Shown: positions 48,461 through 59,650 of the stretch, piece after piece
How positions within the stretch are numbered: position 1 is the stretch's first letter
How the letters are laid out: each line of letters opens with the position of its first letter
NCBI GenBank assembly: GCA_024867545.1
Contig: JANFNE010000004.1
Span: 1,488,001-1,552,000 of the forward strand
Length of the DNA stretch: 64,000 nucleotides
Source: Phytopythium helicoides
Lineage: Eukaryota > Oomycota > Peronosporomycetes > Pythiales > Pythiaceae
Direction: 5' to 3'
Notes under the pieces: generated by a model
Seen by the model: the letters and a program-made list of their open reading frames with translations, nothing else
The model's database searches: none
What the model was told of the DNA's origin: nothing
Translations under genes and position numbers: made by a program

Positions 48461-49702
48461 CGTCACGCAGATCTCGCTGGGCTTTTCCTGGGCTTGAGCT
48501 TTTGGCTGCTTGGAGAGCGGCAAGTTGGGTAGTGAGCGCCGTTGGGTCGGTGAGGGCGACGGTTGCCTCTGCCCAATGCCGTCTCACGATCCAAATCCGG
48601 TAGTCCCATCGAGATTACGGCCCACTCGTTTGACATGTCTTGCGTGATGACGGCAGTGTGAGTGTTGATAGGTAAAGCGCGGTGCCACGTCGAGTCTGAA
48701 GTTGGCGCTCCACCCAACAAGCGGCGGTTTGCAATCGAGTCGAGGGTCCACCTGGAGAACGAACGCATGCGTTGTGAGCGTGCCACTGTAGTCGATTGCA
48801 GGCGTTCATCACTCACTTGATGCGCTTCATTTCAGCCCACCCAGCATCTCGTCCGCTTGGACACAGCTGCAGATCTGAAGGATACGTTCGTGTTGATGGG
48901 GGCTCCGCGGAGGCGACAACGTGCCGTCAACTACGGAGACATGAGCGTGTTGATGCCTCACGGTGCAAATCATTGCCCGTTCTGGCCCCCTTCCTTCCTC
49001 CGCCACTCTGCACAACGCATTGGTTTACGGGGACCAGGGCAGCAGAAATGAGAACGGGGACGCCTCCGTACCGCTACCCGCACCGCCGTGTGTTAAGATC
49101 GCAGTTGACCATCGTGACTCTCCTCTGACCTTCGACGTGCCGGACACCGATTGCAGGGATGCCGCATTCATATGGCTTCGAGCGATTTGTTCGAGCGTGG
49201 CAGCGCGAACGCGAATATTCCGAGTCACGCCCGTGACTGGCTAGACGCTGATACTAGAAACCCTACGAGTATTGACCATTCGGTGAGTAGCACTGCTCTG
49301 CTCGGATCTTGTCGGCGCTTGATTTGTTTGGGTGGTGCTGGTGACTTCAAGTACAAGCGAGGCATACCACTGCAACCCATTTCGAACTGTCGCCGCCTCA
49401 CTCTTCGCACGGTACTCCTGTCTGGTGTTAGCACGGTGGCCCTCCGCGTTATCAGCATTTGATCCATCGACGTCAACATGGATTTGGTGGACGCGCACAT
49501 TGCGTTTATCCATCTGCCGAAAGATCACACGCAACAAGTAAATGGTCAATTGGAGTCAGCGAGCGGTGCGCGCGACCTCAAAGACCAGCTTTTTCTGCGC
49601 ACTTTGTTTTGCATTTTCCAGCCGTCGAACATGCTCGGAAAGGCGCCTGGGAACATTGTGTCTTACCTCGGTTCGCAGTCGAGAATTTGTCAAGAGCGGG
49701 AA
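48461..49702. other. Intergenic region upstream of NADH dehydrogenase B and the CRN gene
   Basis: About 1.24 kb with no recognisable gene. An in-frame extension of the CRN reading frame reaches an ATG at 49478, but it encodes no CRN-like or signal sequence. Confidence 0.5.
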
Positions 49703-51263
49703 ATGGCGAAGGTGAAGCTATGGTGCGCCGTGTATGGAGAAGGGAGCGTGTTCTCAGTCGTCATTGAGCGCGATGCAAAAGTGGAGACGCTACAGAAGGC
49801 GATCGAAAACAAGAAGAATTTCAACAATCGCTTCAATGTTGGTCCAGCTATGCTGACGCTGTATTTGGCACGAAAGAAGGAAGGGGAGAGAATTAAGTGG
49901 ATGAAAGACGACAAGAATTTGGATGCGCTTTTGCGTGGAGATGTTCGCAAGCAATTCTTGAAGATGCACTCGTGGCGGAGGCTCGACGACGAAGAGTATT
50001 TTGGGTCAGACTTCACGCCCGAAGATGAAGAGATTCACGTGTTGGTGGAACTCCCACATTTGACGCCTTCTATGCTGCCTCGAGAACCTCTAATTGTTGT
50101 AGACGGTGTATATTTCGAACGTGGGCGGCTATCCGTAAATCCGCCAGCACTTGCTGCGTTTTGGGAAGCATGTCGAAACGATCGTACCAACATCAAAGCT
50201 GACGGATTGATCGAATTGCCAGAAGACACGTATCTCCTTGGCAATGAAGCGCTGGGTTCGCGGATCTACATTCGCCGTTGCTACCCTAAGCTGTGGAAGC
50301 TTTGTCAGCAGTGGATCCACGACGAGGGTTATCATAATTTTCTGATCCTCGGTAACCCGGGTATCGGCAAGACGTATTTTGGCTTTTTTATCTTGCTTCT
50401 TCTTGCGCGTGCTGGTGCGACGGTGGTGTATGAGAGTGGTATTTACAAGAAGCGCTTCTTATTCTCTTGTGATGTGGTCATTGAAGGCTCACAGGAAGAC
50501 TTCATTGGCATTCTCCATCAGTCTACAACGTATTACATCGTGGATGCCGTCAAGCCTATATATTACGAAGCGAAGTCGATCCTTTTGACATGGCCACTCA
50601 TCAGGATCTGGAACCGGTTCAATAAGCATAGTTGTCGTATGTCCTACATGCCAGTGTGGTCATTAGAAGAGATTCTAAAATGTCGTGAGCTGATGTATTC
50701 GAGCACACCAGAGGCCGTCGTGCAAGATTGCTTTCGTCGATGGGGTGGTATCGCAAGCTATGTCTTACGGTTTGCACAAGTTGGTAGCCAGCAGGTGCTG
50801 CTAGATACGGCGCTAAACACTGTTGATCTCGACTGGTTGATGAACATCCATCGCAATCTTTATCAAGACGGCGCTCAAGTGACGCATCGATTGCTGCATT
50901 ACTGTGTCAACGAAAAGTTTTCCTACGACCACATCGCCTTCGCATCGAAATACGTCCAGCAAGAGGTTTACAACCGTCTGTACGTCCAGGATAAGCGGAA
51001 ATTTCTCAAGTTCATAGCTGCATCGGGTGCTAATGGACCTCTTGCTGGGTTTAGTGATCGTCGTCCGAAGAGCGAGTGCACTCGGTGCTGCAGCGTGGTG
51101 GAGAGTTTCGAGTGTAGCGCTTGATTGAAAACAACAACGCGGACGACATTAGCGATGCTCCCTTGTTCGACGATATGCACAACATTCCGCAGTTTGTCAT
51201 TGAAGTCAAACCTGTTTCGGAGGAAGGAAGGACCATGAGGAAGCAGAGGAAGAAGAGAGAGTA
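49703..51263 (+). pseudogene. Crinkler (CRN)-type effector gene, disrupted near its 3' end
   Basis: The open part (49703-51124, 473 aa) starts with MAKVKLWCAVYGEG, the CRN ubiquitin-like header, then LTLYLARK (the LxLYLAR/K form), WL-type and HVLVELP segments that end the header. An NTPase-like part follows with SRIYIRRCYPKLWKL and a P-loop GNPGIGKT at about residues 220-227, as in the NTPase/nuclease-like CRN class. At about 51060-51110 the frame shifts: the family's conserved C-terminal segment resumes in the +2 frame and is itself broken by a TAG, then runs on to 51263. The reading frame is therefore lost before the expected C-terminal nuclease-like domain, which is mostly missing. AT-richer and with different codon use from its neighbours. 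Signal peptide not evident, as for many CRNs. Confidence 0.8.
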
Positions 51264-51455
51264 GTTCCTAGTTTCCAGAATCGTTCAAAAAGTCATCGCC
51301 TTACTCAATCAACTGTATGTGATCTCGTCGCAATTGTTCGTGTGGAAGTCAGTACTGTATCAAAGCGCGACTGTGGTGCCATCACCATCGCGACCATGGG
51401 CTCTTTTTGTCCGCTACTGCTGCTGCTGCGTTGGGAAACGTGTTGCTGGTGTTAG

Positions 51456-51505
<50 letters not shown>

Positions 51506-51697
51506 ACTCAGTAGCTGAAGCTGGACTTCCTGTGATCAGTTGGTAAGAAGAGTCCGGCAGCCGATTCGGTGCTATCCACATTCCCTGAAGGACCACAACG
51601 AATCCTGACGACTAACGTCAACATACAATCGAGAAGCGTTTAGATTCATACGAGAACCAGTCCATTGCTACGTCAGCTCCGCTACTGTATACAACAC
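51264..51697. other. Intergenic region with trinucleotide repeat
   Basis: 435 bp between the broken CRN gene and the first lipoxygenase-like gene. Its main content is the (GCT)n tract; no gene. Confidence 0.5.
51457..51502. repeat. (GCT)n microsatellite, about 15 units
   Basis: Uninterrupted GCT/CTG run, non-coding as far as can be seen; open frames across it simply read poly-Ala or poly-Ser. Confidence 0.9.
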
Positions 51698-53398
51698 CTA
51701 GATGTACGAGAACCAGGGCAGCAGCGATGGCTTGACGAACGGGAACGGGAACGCCTCCTTGCTCTCCATGTTGTCGACGTACACTTCGAGCAGCTCCATG
51801 AGCTGGTGGAAGTGCTTGATGTGCTGCGCGAGCTGCGGCTCGCCATCGAACGGTGCGCCGACGTATGCCTCGAGTAGAGAGAACTTGCGCGGGATCGGTC
51901 GGTGGAACCGCGCAGCCATGTACGAAAGCAACGGGAAGACGTCGGACGGAATGGCGTAGTCAAGCGGGTTGACTTCCACGCCCTTGACGGTGGGCAGCGG
52001 CGTGGAGCCAAAAATCGCCGGCGTGCTAAACGGCGCGGCTTGGCTGTGCCACGACACGATGCCATTCATGAAATGGTGCTTGACGGCATTCTGAAACACG
52101 AGGTGCGTCACCAGCTTCACGAGGGTGTCGATGGATGCAAGCTTGGACGGGAAGCCGTGTATCTCCGGGACTTCTGCCGACCGAGTGGCCCACGTCTGCA
52201 GCTCCACGTCTCGCCGAACAGCCTCGTCCGACTCGTAGTACGTCTTGATGTACGCCGTCACGAACGCTTTGATGGCCGAGTAGTAGGCAGTGCCGTAACG
52301 CACGTATCGGTGGTTCGGCAGGCTGTTTAGTCCTCGCTTCTCGATGATGGTGGGTAGGTCGTCCTCCAGAGTGTGGCGCTCGAACTCGGCAACAATGTAG
52401 CGCATGGACCCACCAGCGCCAAACGCCATGGATCGATCATACGGCGAGCCGCGCGAGAAGAGGATCTTGCCACCTAGAGCTTCGAGTGCAAGGTCTCCGA
52501 AGAAGTGGTAGTCCAGCAGTGCGTAGATCGGGTGGCGCTCGTCCATACTTCGGATCATCTCGACCTGAATTGGAATCGACATGAGGTGCGTCTCTACGAG
52601 GTGCCGCATCTGCTGGTAGTTGAGCTCGGTGGCGTCGAGCGCCATCTTGGCGAGCTGCCACTCGCCTGCCGAGTCCAGCTTCGTGTACGTGAGTCCGGTG
52701 TCGAGTAGTGTGATTGCCAGCGGCATCAGCTTGTCCGTCTCGTCGTTAAAGCAGAAGAAGCCTAGGACATTTGGCGCGTACTTCTCCTCGCTCGCGCTCT
52801 CATCCGTGAAGTTGCGATATCCCGAGAAGTCCTGCACGAAGATGTGATTGAGCTGCCGCGCATCTCCAATCGACTCCCCATTACACAACTCGAGCGATAG
52901 CGACTCAGGTAGGCTTTCCAGATAGTTCGAGTACTCGCTCTCGCGCACGAGCTGAAGATTGTGTCCTCGAATGCTGAGCCGCATGGCACCGAAGCACTCG
53001 TCGCTGTTATCAACCGCCTGAGGTCTGTCAATGAGCCCCGCCTCCTCGACCAACTTGTATCCCCTAAGGAAGGATTCGGGCGAAGAGTACGGCCCGTTCT
53101 CCGCCAGGATGTTCTGAATCCGCGACGCGTTTGCGTTCTCGGTCGTGTTGATCACAATGGCCTGCTTGATGAAGTTTGCGTAGTGCAGCGACGGCTTGGC
53201 TGGCTTGGGGCCGTGGATGTACGGGTACGTCCGGTCCCCGACGGGATGTAAGCGCGGACTGTTGTCGATGGTGAGCGACTTAGCGGCGACCGCTGCCGCA
53301 CGAACGACGTCCGATTCGAGTGGGATGCTGAGAGCCGACTGTGCGACTCCAGCCAACGCTGCCATGAGCACGGGAGTGAGCAGCGCGCTGGACTTCAT
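51698..53398 (-). CDS. Secreted lipoxygenase-like protein, copy 1
   Basis: 566 aa from the ATG that opens a signal peptide (LLTPVLMAALAGVAQSA). The iron ligands of lipoxygenases can be placed: H266 and H271 in RHLVETH (H-x4-H), H441 and N445 in KHHFMNG (H-x3-N), and a C-terminal Ile as the last residue (FSYI). This is the soybean LOX-1 pattern (two His, His, Asn, C-terminal Ile). Surrounding sequence also fits: EWQLAKMALDATELNYQQM before the first pair, HPIYALLDYH after it, and DVELQTWA. No PLAT domain is present. Members dioxygenate polyunsaturated fatty acids; activity is untested here. The frame is open 43 codons further upstream. Tandem with copy 2. Confidence 0.8.
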   Translation of the reverse strand: MKSSALLTPVLMAALAGVAQSALSIPLESDVVRAAAVAAKSLTIDNSPRLHPVGDRTYPYIHGPKPAKPSLHYANFIKQAIVINTTENANASRIQNILAENGPYSSPESFLRGYKLVEEAGLIDRPQAVDNSDECFGAMRLSIRGHNLQLVRESEYSNYLESLPESLSLELCNGESIGDARQLNHIFVQDFSGYRNFTDESASEEKYAPNVLGFFCFNDETDKLMPLAITLLDTGLTYTKLDSAGEWQLAKMALDATELNYQQMRHLVETHLMSIPIQVEMIRSMDERHPIYALLDYHFFGDLALEALGGKILFSRGSPYDRSMAFGAGGSMRYIVAEFERHTLEDDLPTIIEKRGLNSLPNHRYVRYGTAYYSAIKAFVTAYIKTYYESDEAVRRDVELQTWATRSAEVPEIHGFPSKLASIDTLVKLVTHLVFQNAVKHHFMNGIVSWHSQAAPFSTPAIFGSTPLPTVKGVEVNPLDYAIPSDVFPLLSYMAARFHRPIPRKFSLLEAYVGAPFDGEPQLAQHIKHFHQLMELLEVYVDNMESKEAFPFPFVKPSLLPWFSYI

Positions 53399-54305
53399 GG
53401 TGGTGGCTGTGCGTGCGAGTCTTGATGGCAATCTGCAAATGAGAGAATCGAAGACAACATCCATGTTGAAAGATTCGCTGGCGCCGCGTGTGATGCTCCC
53501 AGGCTGGCGTATGGATGCTAGCACCATGGGGCCGACAGGTCGTCGCTAGCTCCAGTCGTTCGTGTTGGGTCATCACCAGCGGGAAAATGTCTCCAGCTGT
53601 GCAATCTGTGGGCCAAAGCGGGGAGATCGTGCCGCAGCTAGAGCCAACGCACTAGGATCGCAAAAAAAGACAGCAGTGGCTCGGCTGCTTGAGCTGTAGC
53701 TCCTCACAGAGTCTTGTTCGTGAAGTCTTAGTCGTGACAGCTTCAACATCCGATTGCAACGCGACGAAACCTGTTAGGTTCGCACCGGCATCGCGAGGTT
53801 CGCATTCTGAGATGTCTCGTCTGGCGCACAATACTCGCGGGCGGCGGCATCAACTCGTTCGTGTGTAACAGCGTAAAGGCGAGCGGCCCCCAACGCCGAA
53901 ATATCCACTTTATCGTGTGTCGCGTGCATCGCATCGCGCCTCGATCCCTCGAAGCCTTCGAAGGACCTCTCAACACGTCGCTTTCGCGTGCATGGAGAGT
54001 CTGTGCTCATCCCTCGAGCGATTGCTGCTCGACGGACCCGATCTGTCGCATTGCATTCGCTTGATCGTCGATGATCAAGTGATGAATGGCCATTGAACAT
54101 GGTCGTGATGGATTGGATCGGTGTCACCCAGCGGAATGATTTGCATGCTTGTCAACGAGCGAGATGGAAGCATTACAGCGGTCAACTGGGCTTCCGTTGA
54201 CGAAACATTACTGCAGCTCATCGTAGTGATAATTTCATGGATTGTACTTTTTTGATTGCATGTAGTGGAGGCACTGCTCGTACCAGCTTATGGTCCTCCT
54301 AGCGT
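53399..54305. other. Intergenic between the lipoxygenase-like genes
   Basis: 907 bp; no additional gene or remnant recognised. Contains the promoter of copy 1 with an AAAAAAA run near 53661. Confidence 0.5.
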
Positions 54306-56009
54306 CTAAATGTACGAGAACCACGGCATCATAGACGGCTGGACCCACTCGACCGGGTACGTCTCGTTGGACTCGGTCGCGATCACGTACTCCTCGAGGT
54401 CCTGCATGGCGGTGTGGAACGTGGCGATGGGCTCGTCGAGTGCCGACTCGGTCGTGAACGGAGCCGTAGTGTACGCCTGGAGTGCCGACTCGGCTGCCGG
54501 GATCGGGCGGAAGAAGCGCACAGCCATGTAGGACAGTAGTGGGAAGATGTCCGACGGGATAAAGTAGTCCGATGGGTCGACCTCGACGCCCTTCTCAGTC
54601 GGCAGAGGAGTGTTGTAAAGCGCCGGCGAGCTGTAAGGCGCAGCCTGGCTGTGCCACGACACGCGGCCGTTCATGAAGTGGTGCTTGACCGAGTTCTGGA
54701 ACACCAAGTGCGTCACGAGCTTGATCAGGTCGTCGTAGCCCGTGAAAGACGTCGGGAAGTCGTTGACACCCCAGACGATCGACGCACGAGCGGCCCAAGT
54801 CTGCAGCTCCGAGTCCTGCTGGACAGCCTCCTCAGTCGTGTAGTACGCCTTGACGTACGACGTTACAAAGTCCTTGATGATCTCGTAGTACTTGTCGCCG
54901 TACTTGACAAGGCGGTGGTTCGGAAGGTAGTTCAGGCCCGTGTCGTTGACCTCAGTCGGGTGGTCGTACGAGACCGTGAAGTTGCTGAACATGGAGTAGA
55001 TGTAGCGCATGGAGCCCGAGGCGCCAAAGGCCATCGACTGGTCGTACGGCGTGTTCACCGAGAAGAGGATCTGGCCACCGACGTATTCGAGGCCCATGTC
55101 CGCGAGGAAGTGGTAGTTAAGCAGCGCGTAGATCGGGTGCTCAGGAGCCAAGCTACGGATCATCTCGACCTGGATCGGAATCGACACCATGTGCGTCGTG
55201 ACGAGGTGGAACATTTGCTGGAAGTTGAGCTCCGTGGCGTCGAGCGCCATCTTGGCGAGCTGCCATTCACCCGCCGAGTCCTCCTTGGTGTACGTCAAGT
55301 CGTGCTGGACGAGGTTGATGGCCAGCGGCAGGAGCTCGCTGGAGGCGTCATTGTTGCAGAAGAATCCAATCACATCCGGCGCGTACTTGGTGTCAACCGT
55401 GTTGGCGTCCGTGAACTTGTTCATGCCGTTGAAGTCCTGCACGAACACCTTGTTGTTGCTGATGGCGTCGGCGACGGATGCTTCGTTACAGATCTCGCTC
55501 ACCAAGCTCGACGAGAGGTCATTCAGGTAGTGCGAGTACGAGTCATCGTTCACGATCTTGAGGTTGTAGCCACGGATGCCAAGACGCATGGCACCAAAGT
55601 TGGCGTCACTGTTGTCGAAAGCCTGCGGCACGGTGTTGAGCCCCGCCGACTGAATAGCCTCGTAACCAGCCTTGAAGTCGTCCGTCGTGTTGTACGGGCC
55701 GAGTCCCTCGAGCAGCACCTCGATGGAGCTCGCGTTGGGGTTCTCAAACTGGGCGAGCGTCGCCACCTGCGAGAGCAGCGTCGTGTAGTAGAGCGACGGC
55801 ACCGCGAGCGCCGGACCGGGGTTGAGCGGGTAGTAGGTGCTCCCCACGAGGAATTGGCGAGGAACGTTGGCGATCGAGTACGAGGTCGTGTTCACTTCGG
55901 CGATGCGCGTGAGGTTGTCGAGCGACGGCAGGCTGAGCGACGCGAGGGCACTCGTGGCGAGCGAGGCAGTCGCAACCGCGGCGAAAGCGGTGGCAGTGGC
56001 GAGCTTCAT
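54306..56009 (-). CDS. Secreted lipoxygenase-like protein, copy 2
   Basis: 567 aa, single exon, ATG at 56009 opening a signal peptide (ATAFAAVATASLATSALA). Iron-ligand candidates are H268 and H273 (FHLVTTH), H443 and N447 (KHHFMNG), and the terminal Ile 567, the same five as in copy 1. The shared core reads QLAKMALDATELN and HSQAAPYSSPALYN. It is more acidic and has more N-glycosylation sequons than copy 1. The two proteins share long identical blocks around the ligands but diverge in the N-terminal third, so the duplication is not recent. An extracellular oxylipin-forming role is inferred from signal peptide plus family. Confidence 0.8.
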   Translation of the reverse strand: MKLATATAFAAVATASLATSALASLSLPSLDNLTRIAEVNTTSYSIANVPRQFLVGSTYYPLNPGPALAVPSLYYTTLLSQVATLAQFENPNASSIEVLLEGLGPYNTTDDFKAGYEAIQSAGLNTVPQAFDNSDANFGAMRLGIRGYNLKIVNDDSYSHYLNDLSSSLVSEICNEASVADAISNNKVFVQDFNGMNKFTDANTVDTKYAPDVIGFFCNNDASSELLPLAINLVQHDLTYTKEDSAGEWQLAKMALDATELNFQQMFHLVTTHMVSIPIQVEMIRSLAPEHPIYALLNYHFLADMGLEYVGGQILFSVNTPYDQSMAFGASGSMRYIYSMFSNFTVSYDHPTEVNDTGLNYLPNHRLVKYGDKYYEIIKDFVTSYVKAYYTTEEAVQQDSELQTWAARASIVWGVNDFPTSFTGYDDLIKLVTHLVFQNSVKHHFMNGRVSWHSQAAPYSSPALYNTPLPTEKGVEVDPSDYFIPSDIFPLLSYMAVRFFRPIPAAESALQAYTTAPFTTESALDEPIATFHTAMQDLEEYVIATESNETYPVEWVQPSMMPWFSYI

Positions 56010-57920
56010 GGTGAGAGCTGGGATTGGACAAGAGGCGGCGTCTCTTGTAGGCTTCGGCTTGGATCGGCTTGCGCTCGGGAGCCCAAATCGGAGAATGGTG
56101 AGTTCCCTCTGGACTGCAAGGTGGCTCGCCCTCGCTCAGCCATCACGATCCCTCTGGGTCGAGTAAACGCGCCGTCCAGGCTCACTCACAGCTCATCGCG
56201 AGGTCTCCTTCGAGCTGATCTCTTGACCGTCGCTTCGTTGAACTGTACTCTGCAAGATGCGTTAGTCACAGCTGGCCAGAGAGCTCTTGTAGGTACCGTG
56301 ATGTCATGTGCAATTTGGACAAGGCAAACGGTGCAAACAGGCATTGCTCGGCACTGGAATGCCGAGGTTCAACTGCGAGTTCCCTCGAAAAGAAAGCACA
56401 ACCGCCAGAATATGCGGGCGAGGTCTCATGAGGTCCCATGAGGTCTTGAGGCTTGCGAGCAGCCCGTCTGGGGCCGAGGCGGCGGTCGGCGCCGAGGATA
56501 AAAGTGGAGTCGGCCGCCGCGGCTGTGAAAGTCGTGGCGTCGAGACGTCGCGCACGTGACAACACAGTGACATACGAAGTGATGGATCGTTAAGTTCGCA
56601 CCTTTATTTCAGCCAATCGTCAGCTGATTCAAGCGATTTAATTGGCTGAAAATGAGGGTTTTATCTCGCCCCTCATCCTTGTGGAGGACTTCTCTGCGTA
56701 AATGCTTTGCCATCATCCCAGGATCTACGGTGCTCTATAGCCCCAGCTACAACACTTCCCCACCAATACGACCTAGCTCCCTACATACGTATGCATGCAT
56801 CCTCTGTCACTGCGCTCCCGTTCACATTCGTGTCACTTTTGTTAGCCGCCTATCACTGATGTACACACACGCAAGTCACAGTTATCAGGTTCAACTGGGT
56901 CAAGTTTGACTGTTAGCACTGTCGTTGTACTATTTAATGTCCAGCGCCTTGGGCATTACCTTCACCGGCGCTAAATTTGAGAGCAGGTAAAAGCCTTTAC
57001 CGTGACCGGTACTGTTGGAATTTTGCATCAATGACGTGCGAATGGTGACCAGATCCCCGTGAACACGTGAGATCGGCGGCACGGAAATGAGGGGTGCGTT
57101 GCTTTGCGCACGCGCCCGGTAGGCCCTTCGAATAAATGTATTACTTTCTCATCTACTTCGCTTCTCAGAGGTGCTCTCACTAACAACAGGTACGTCTTGA
57201 ACCAGCGCATCAGCTGGCTCTCACGAGTCCTCACATTCGTGTAGTCCTCGCTAGTGCGCCTTCAGCTCATGTTGCTGTATTTCGCATTGTATTTCCCTAT
57301 AGCAACTAATCAACCACTTACCCCTCGTTGTTGTGAGCCACATGCTATAGGAGCTCTCCAGTCGACATATGCGAGCTGTCAAAGTAGAACTTTGGGTGGC
57401 TTGCGTGCGCTGCCTTCCTTTTGCCGGTCAATAGGTTTTGGATCTCAAATATCCAATTGGACCTCGTGCCTGTGACTTGCATCACTTGAGCTTGTTCTAC
57501 GTGTGCTGCTACACGTCGGTATACACGTCACAGTACTGTGATGTATCTCCTGGCTCACGCACCTGGAAGACGGAGATCGACCCGGGAGGTCACGAGGTGA
57601 TCATCCAAGAGAGTGGCGAAGAGGACGGTCGGGAGACGCAGCGCGAACAGTCACCGCAGCGGAACCCGGCAGGTGCTCAAGGAGATGCGCGATGGCATGC
57701 GCGGAAAACGGTGGGATCACAGCGAGAAGGGAGCACGGCAGCCGAGGCGCGGCGCCTAGTGCTGAGGCTGGCACTCGAGAGGCGAGGGTTTTCAGCGGGA
57801 CCGTCAGCCAGAGATTTGCCGACTCTCGAGCAGCGGCGTGAGTCCGAGCCAGTGGCAGAAGGATCCGCGCGAGGATCAAGTACGAAGGCGGCACGGCACG
57901 AGCACGAAGCGCGAGGAAGG
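56010..57920. other. Gene-poor stretch before the tRNA array
   Basis: 1.9 kb without a convincing gene. At 56607-56617 and 56641-56651 lie TTTCAGCCAAT and its exact reverse complement, 23 bp apart, resembling the promoter element seen elsewhere here, so an unrecognised transcript may start nearby. A GC-rich, highly charged open frame at 57560-57980 runs into the array and looks non-coding. Confidence 0.5.
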
Positions 57921-58258
57921 CACACACCACGAGGTTCACGCACTACTGTTCCGAAACGAAACACGAAAACCAAGTGCTAAGAAGGGATCATGAATCGAAT
58001 GTGAGAATGTGAGAATGTGAAAAAAGAAAGTACACATGACACGACCTCCTATTCAACGGCACTCGCTGCGCCAAACGAATCAATACTCGAAAGAGAGAGA
58101 GAGAAATATCATTGGAATAAAGTGAATAGGAGTGAACGGGTCGAGTCGAGTCGGTAAAGAAAGTGGGAATGGCGAATGGGTGATGGTAATGGGATAGAAG
58201 TGAGCAGAAGTAGGCAGTGGTGTGTTGAATGTGGGTCGCAAAAGGAAAGAAAGGAGTA

Positions 58259-58330
58259 TGCCCCCAGGCAGGATTGAACTACCGACCTTCCGCTTACTAA
58301 GCGGGTGCTCTACCACTGAGCTATAGGGGC
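58259..58330 (-). tRNA. tRNA-Thr(AGT), array copy 1
   Basis: 72 nt, folds as a cloverleaf: 7-bp acceptor (GCCCCTA/TGGGGGC with one T-G pair), 4-bp D stem (GCTC/GAGC), anticodon loop TTAGTAA giving anticodon AGT, 5-bp T stem (GGTAG/CTGCC) with loop TTCAATC, discriminator A, no encoded CCA, no intron. The A box TAGCTCAGTGG and the B-box region GTTCAATCC are intact. A TTTT pol III terminator lies about 16-19 nt past the 3' end (complement of 58240-58243). The first pair of the anticodon stem is a C-A mismatch (nt 26 and 42 of the 72), where tRNA-Thr(AGT) from plants has, as I recall, C-G. A34 would be read as inosine. Confidence 0.9.
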
Positions 58331-58920
58331 GACCACAAACCATCATACACACACAAACAAACACAAACACCACCAAACTATAAACTACAAACAAACAAAC
58401 AACAGAAAACGACACAAACAAAAATACACACACAACACACACAACACAACACCACACCACACTACCAACACGCTACTCATTTTCACAACAACAACAAATA
58501 CAACATCACACACACCACACCTGTACTCGCGTCGTCAAGTCGTCGTAAAAACAACTCCCCATCTACCAATCTCACACACACCACGAGGTTCACGCACTAC
58601 TGTTCCGAAACGAAACACGAAAACCAAGTGCTAAGAAGGGATCATGAATCGAATGTGAGAATGTGAGAATGTGAGAATGTGAAAAAAGAAAGTACACATG
58701 ACACGACCTCCTATTCAACGGCACTCGCTGCGCCAAACGAATCAATACTCGAAAGAGAGAGAGAGAAATATCATCGGAATAAAGTGAATAGGAGTGAACG
58801 GGTCGAGTCGAGTCGGTAAAGAAAGTGGGAATGGCGAATGGGTGATGGTAATGGGATAGAAGTGAGCAGAAGTAGGCAGTGGTGTGTTGAATGTGGGTCG
58901 CAAAAGGAAAGAAAGGAGTA

Positions 58921-58992
58921 TGCCCCCAGGCAGGATTGAACTACCGACCTTCCGCTTACTAAGCGGGTGCTCTACCACTGAGCTATAGGGGC
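58921..58992 (-). tRNA. tRNA-Thr(AGT), array copy 2
   Basis: Sequence identical to copy 1 as read, same strand, 662 bp further on. Confidence 0.9.
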
Positions 58993-59578
58993 GACCACAA
59001 ACCATCATACACACACAAACAAACACAACACCACCAAACTATAAACTACAAACAAACAAACAACAGAAAACGACACAAACAAAAATACACACATAAACAA
59101 CACACCACAACACAACACAACACCACACTACCAACACGCTACTCATTTTCACAACAACAACAAATACAACATCACACACACCACACCTGTACTCGCGTCG
59201 TCAAGTCGTCGTAAAAACAACTCCCCATCTACCAATCTCACACACACCACGAGGTTCACGCACTACTGTTCCGAAACGAAACACGAAAACCAAGTGCTAA
59301 GAAGGGATCATGAATCGAATGTGAGAATGTGAGAATGTGAAAAAAGAAAGTACACATGACACGACCTCCTATTCAACGGCACTCGCTGCGCCAAACGAAT
59401 CAATACTCGAAAGAGAGAGAGAGAAATATCATCGGAATAAAGTGAATAGGAGTGAACAGGTCGAGTCGAGTCGGTAAAGAAAGTGGGAATGGCGAATGGG
59501 TGATGGTAATGGGATAGAAGTGAGCAGAAGTAGGCAGTGGTGTGTTGAATGTGGGTCGCAAAAGGAAAGAAAGGAGTA

Positions 59579-59650
59579 TGCCCCCAGGCAGGATTGAACT
59601 ACCGACCTTCCGCTTACTAAGCGGGTGCTCTACCACTGAGCTATAGGGGC
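59579..59650 (-). tRNA. tRNA-Thr(AGT), array copy 3
   Basis: Identical to copy 1, spacing 658 bp from copy 2. Confidence 0.9.

Noticed and set aside
49478..49702. Alternative upstream start of the CRN frame at 49478
   Set aside because: CRN proteins start at the header corresponding to 49703; the extra 75 residues show no signal peptide or conservation.
54651..56441. 596-codon plus-strand open frame opposite the second lipoxygenase-like gene
   Set aside because: Antisense shadow of the coding strand's codon bias; composition is dominated by Arg, Val, Glu and His.
57438..57980. 180-codon charged open frame next to the array, considered as a retroelement gag fragment
   Set aside because: No zinc knuckle, protease or polymerase motif; it runs into the array and ends inside the first unit.
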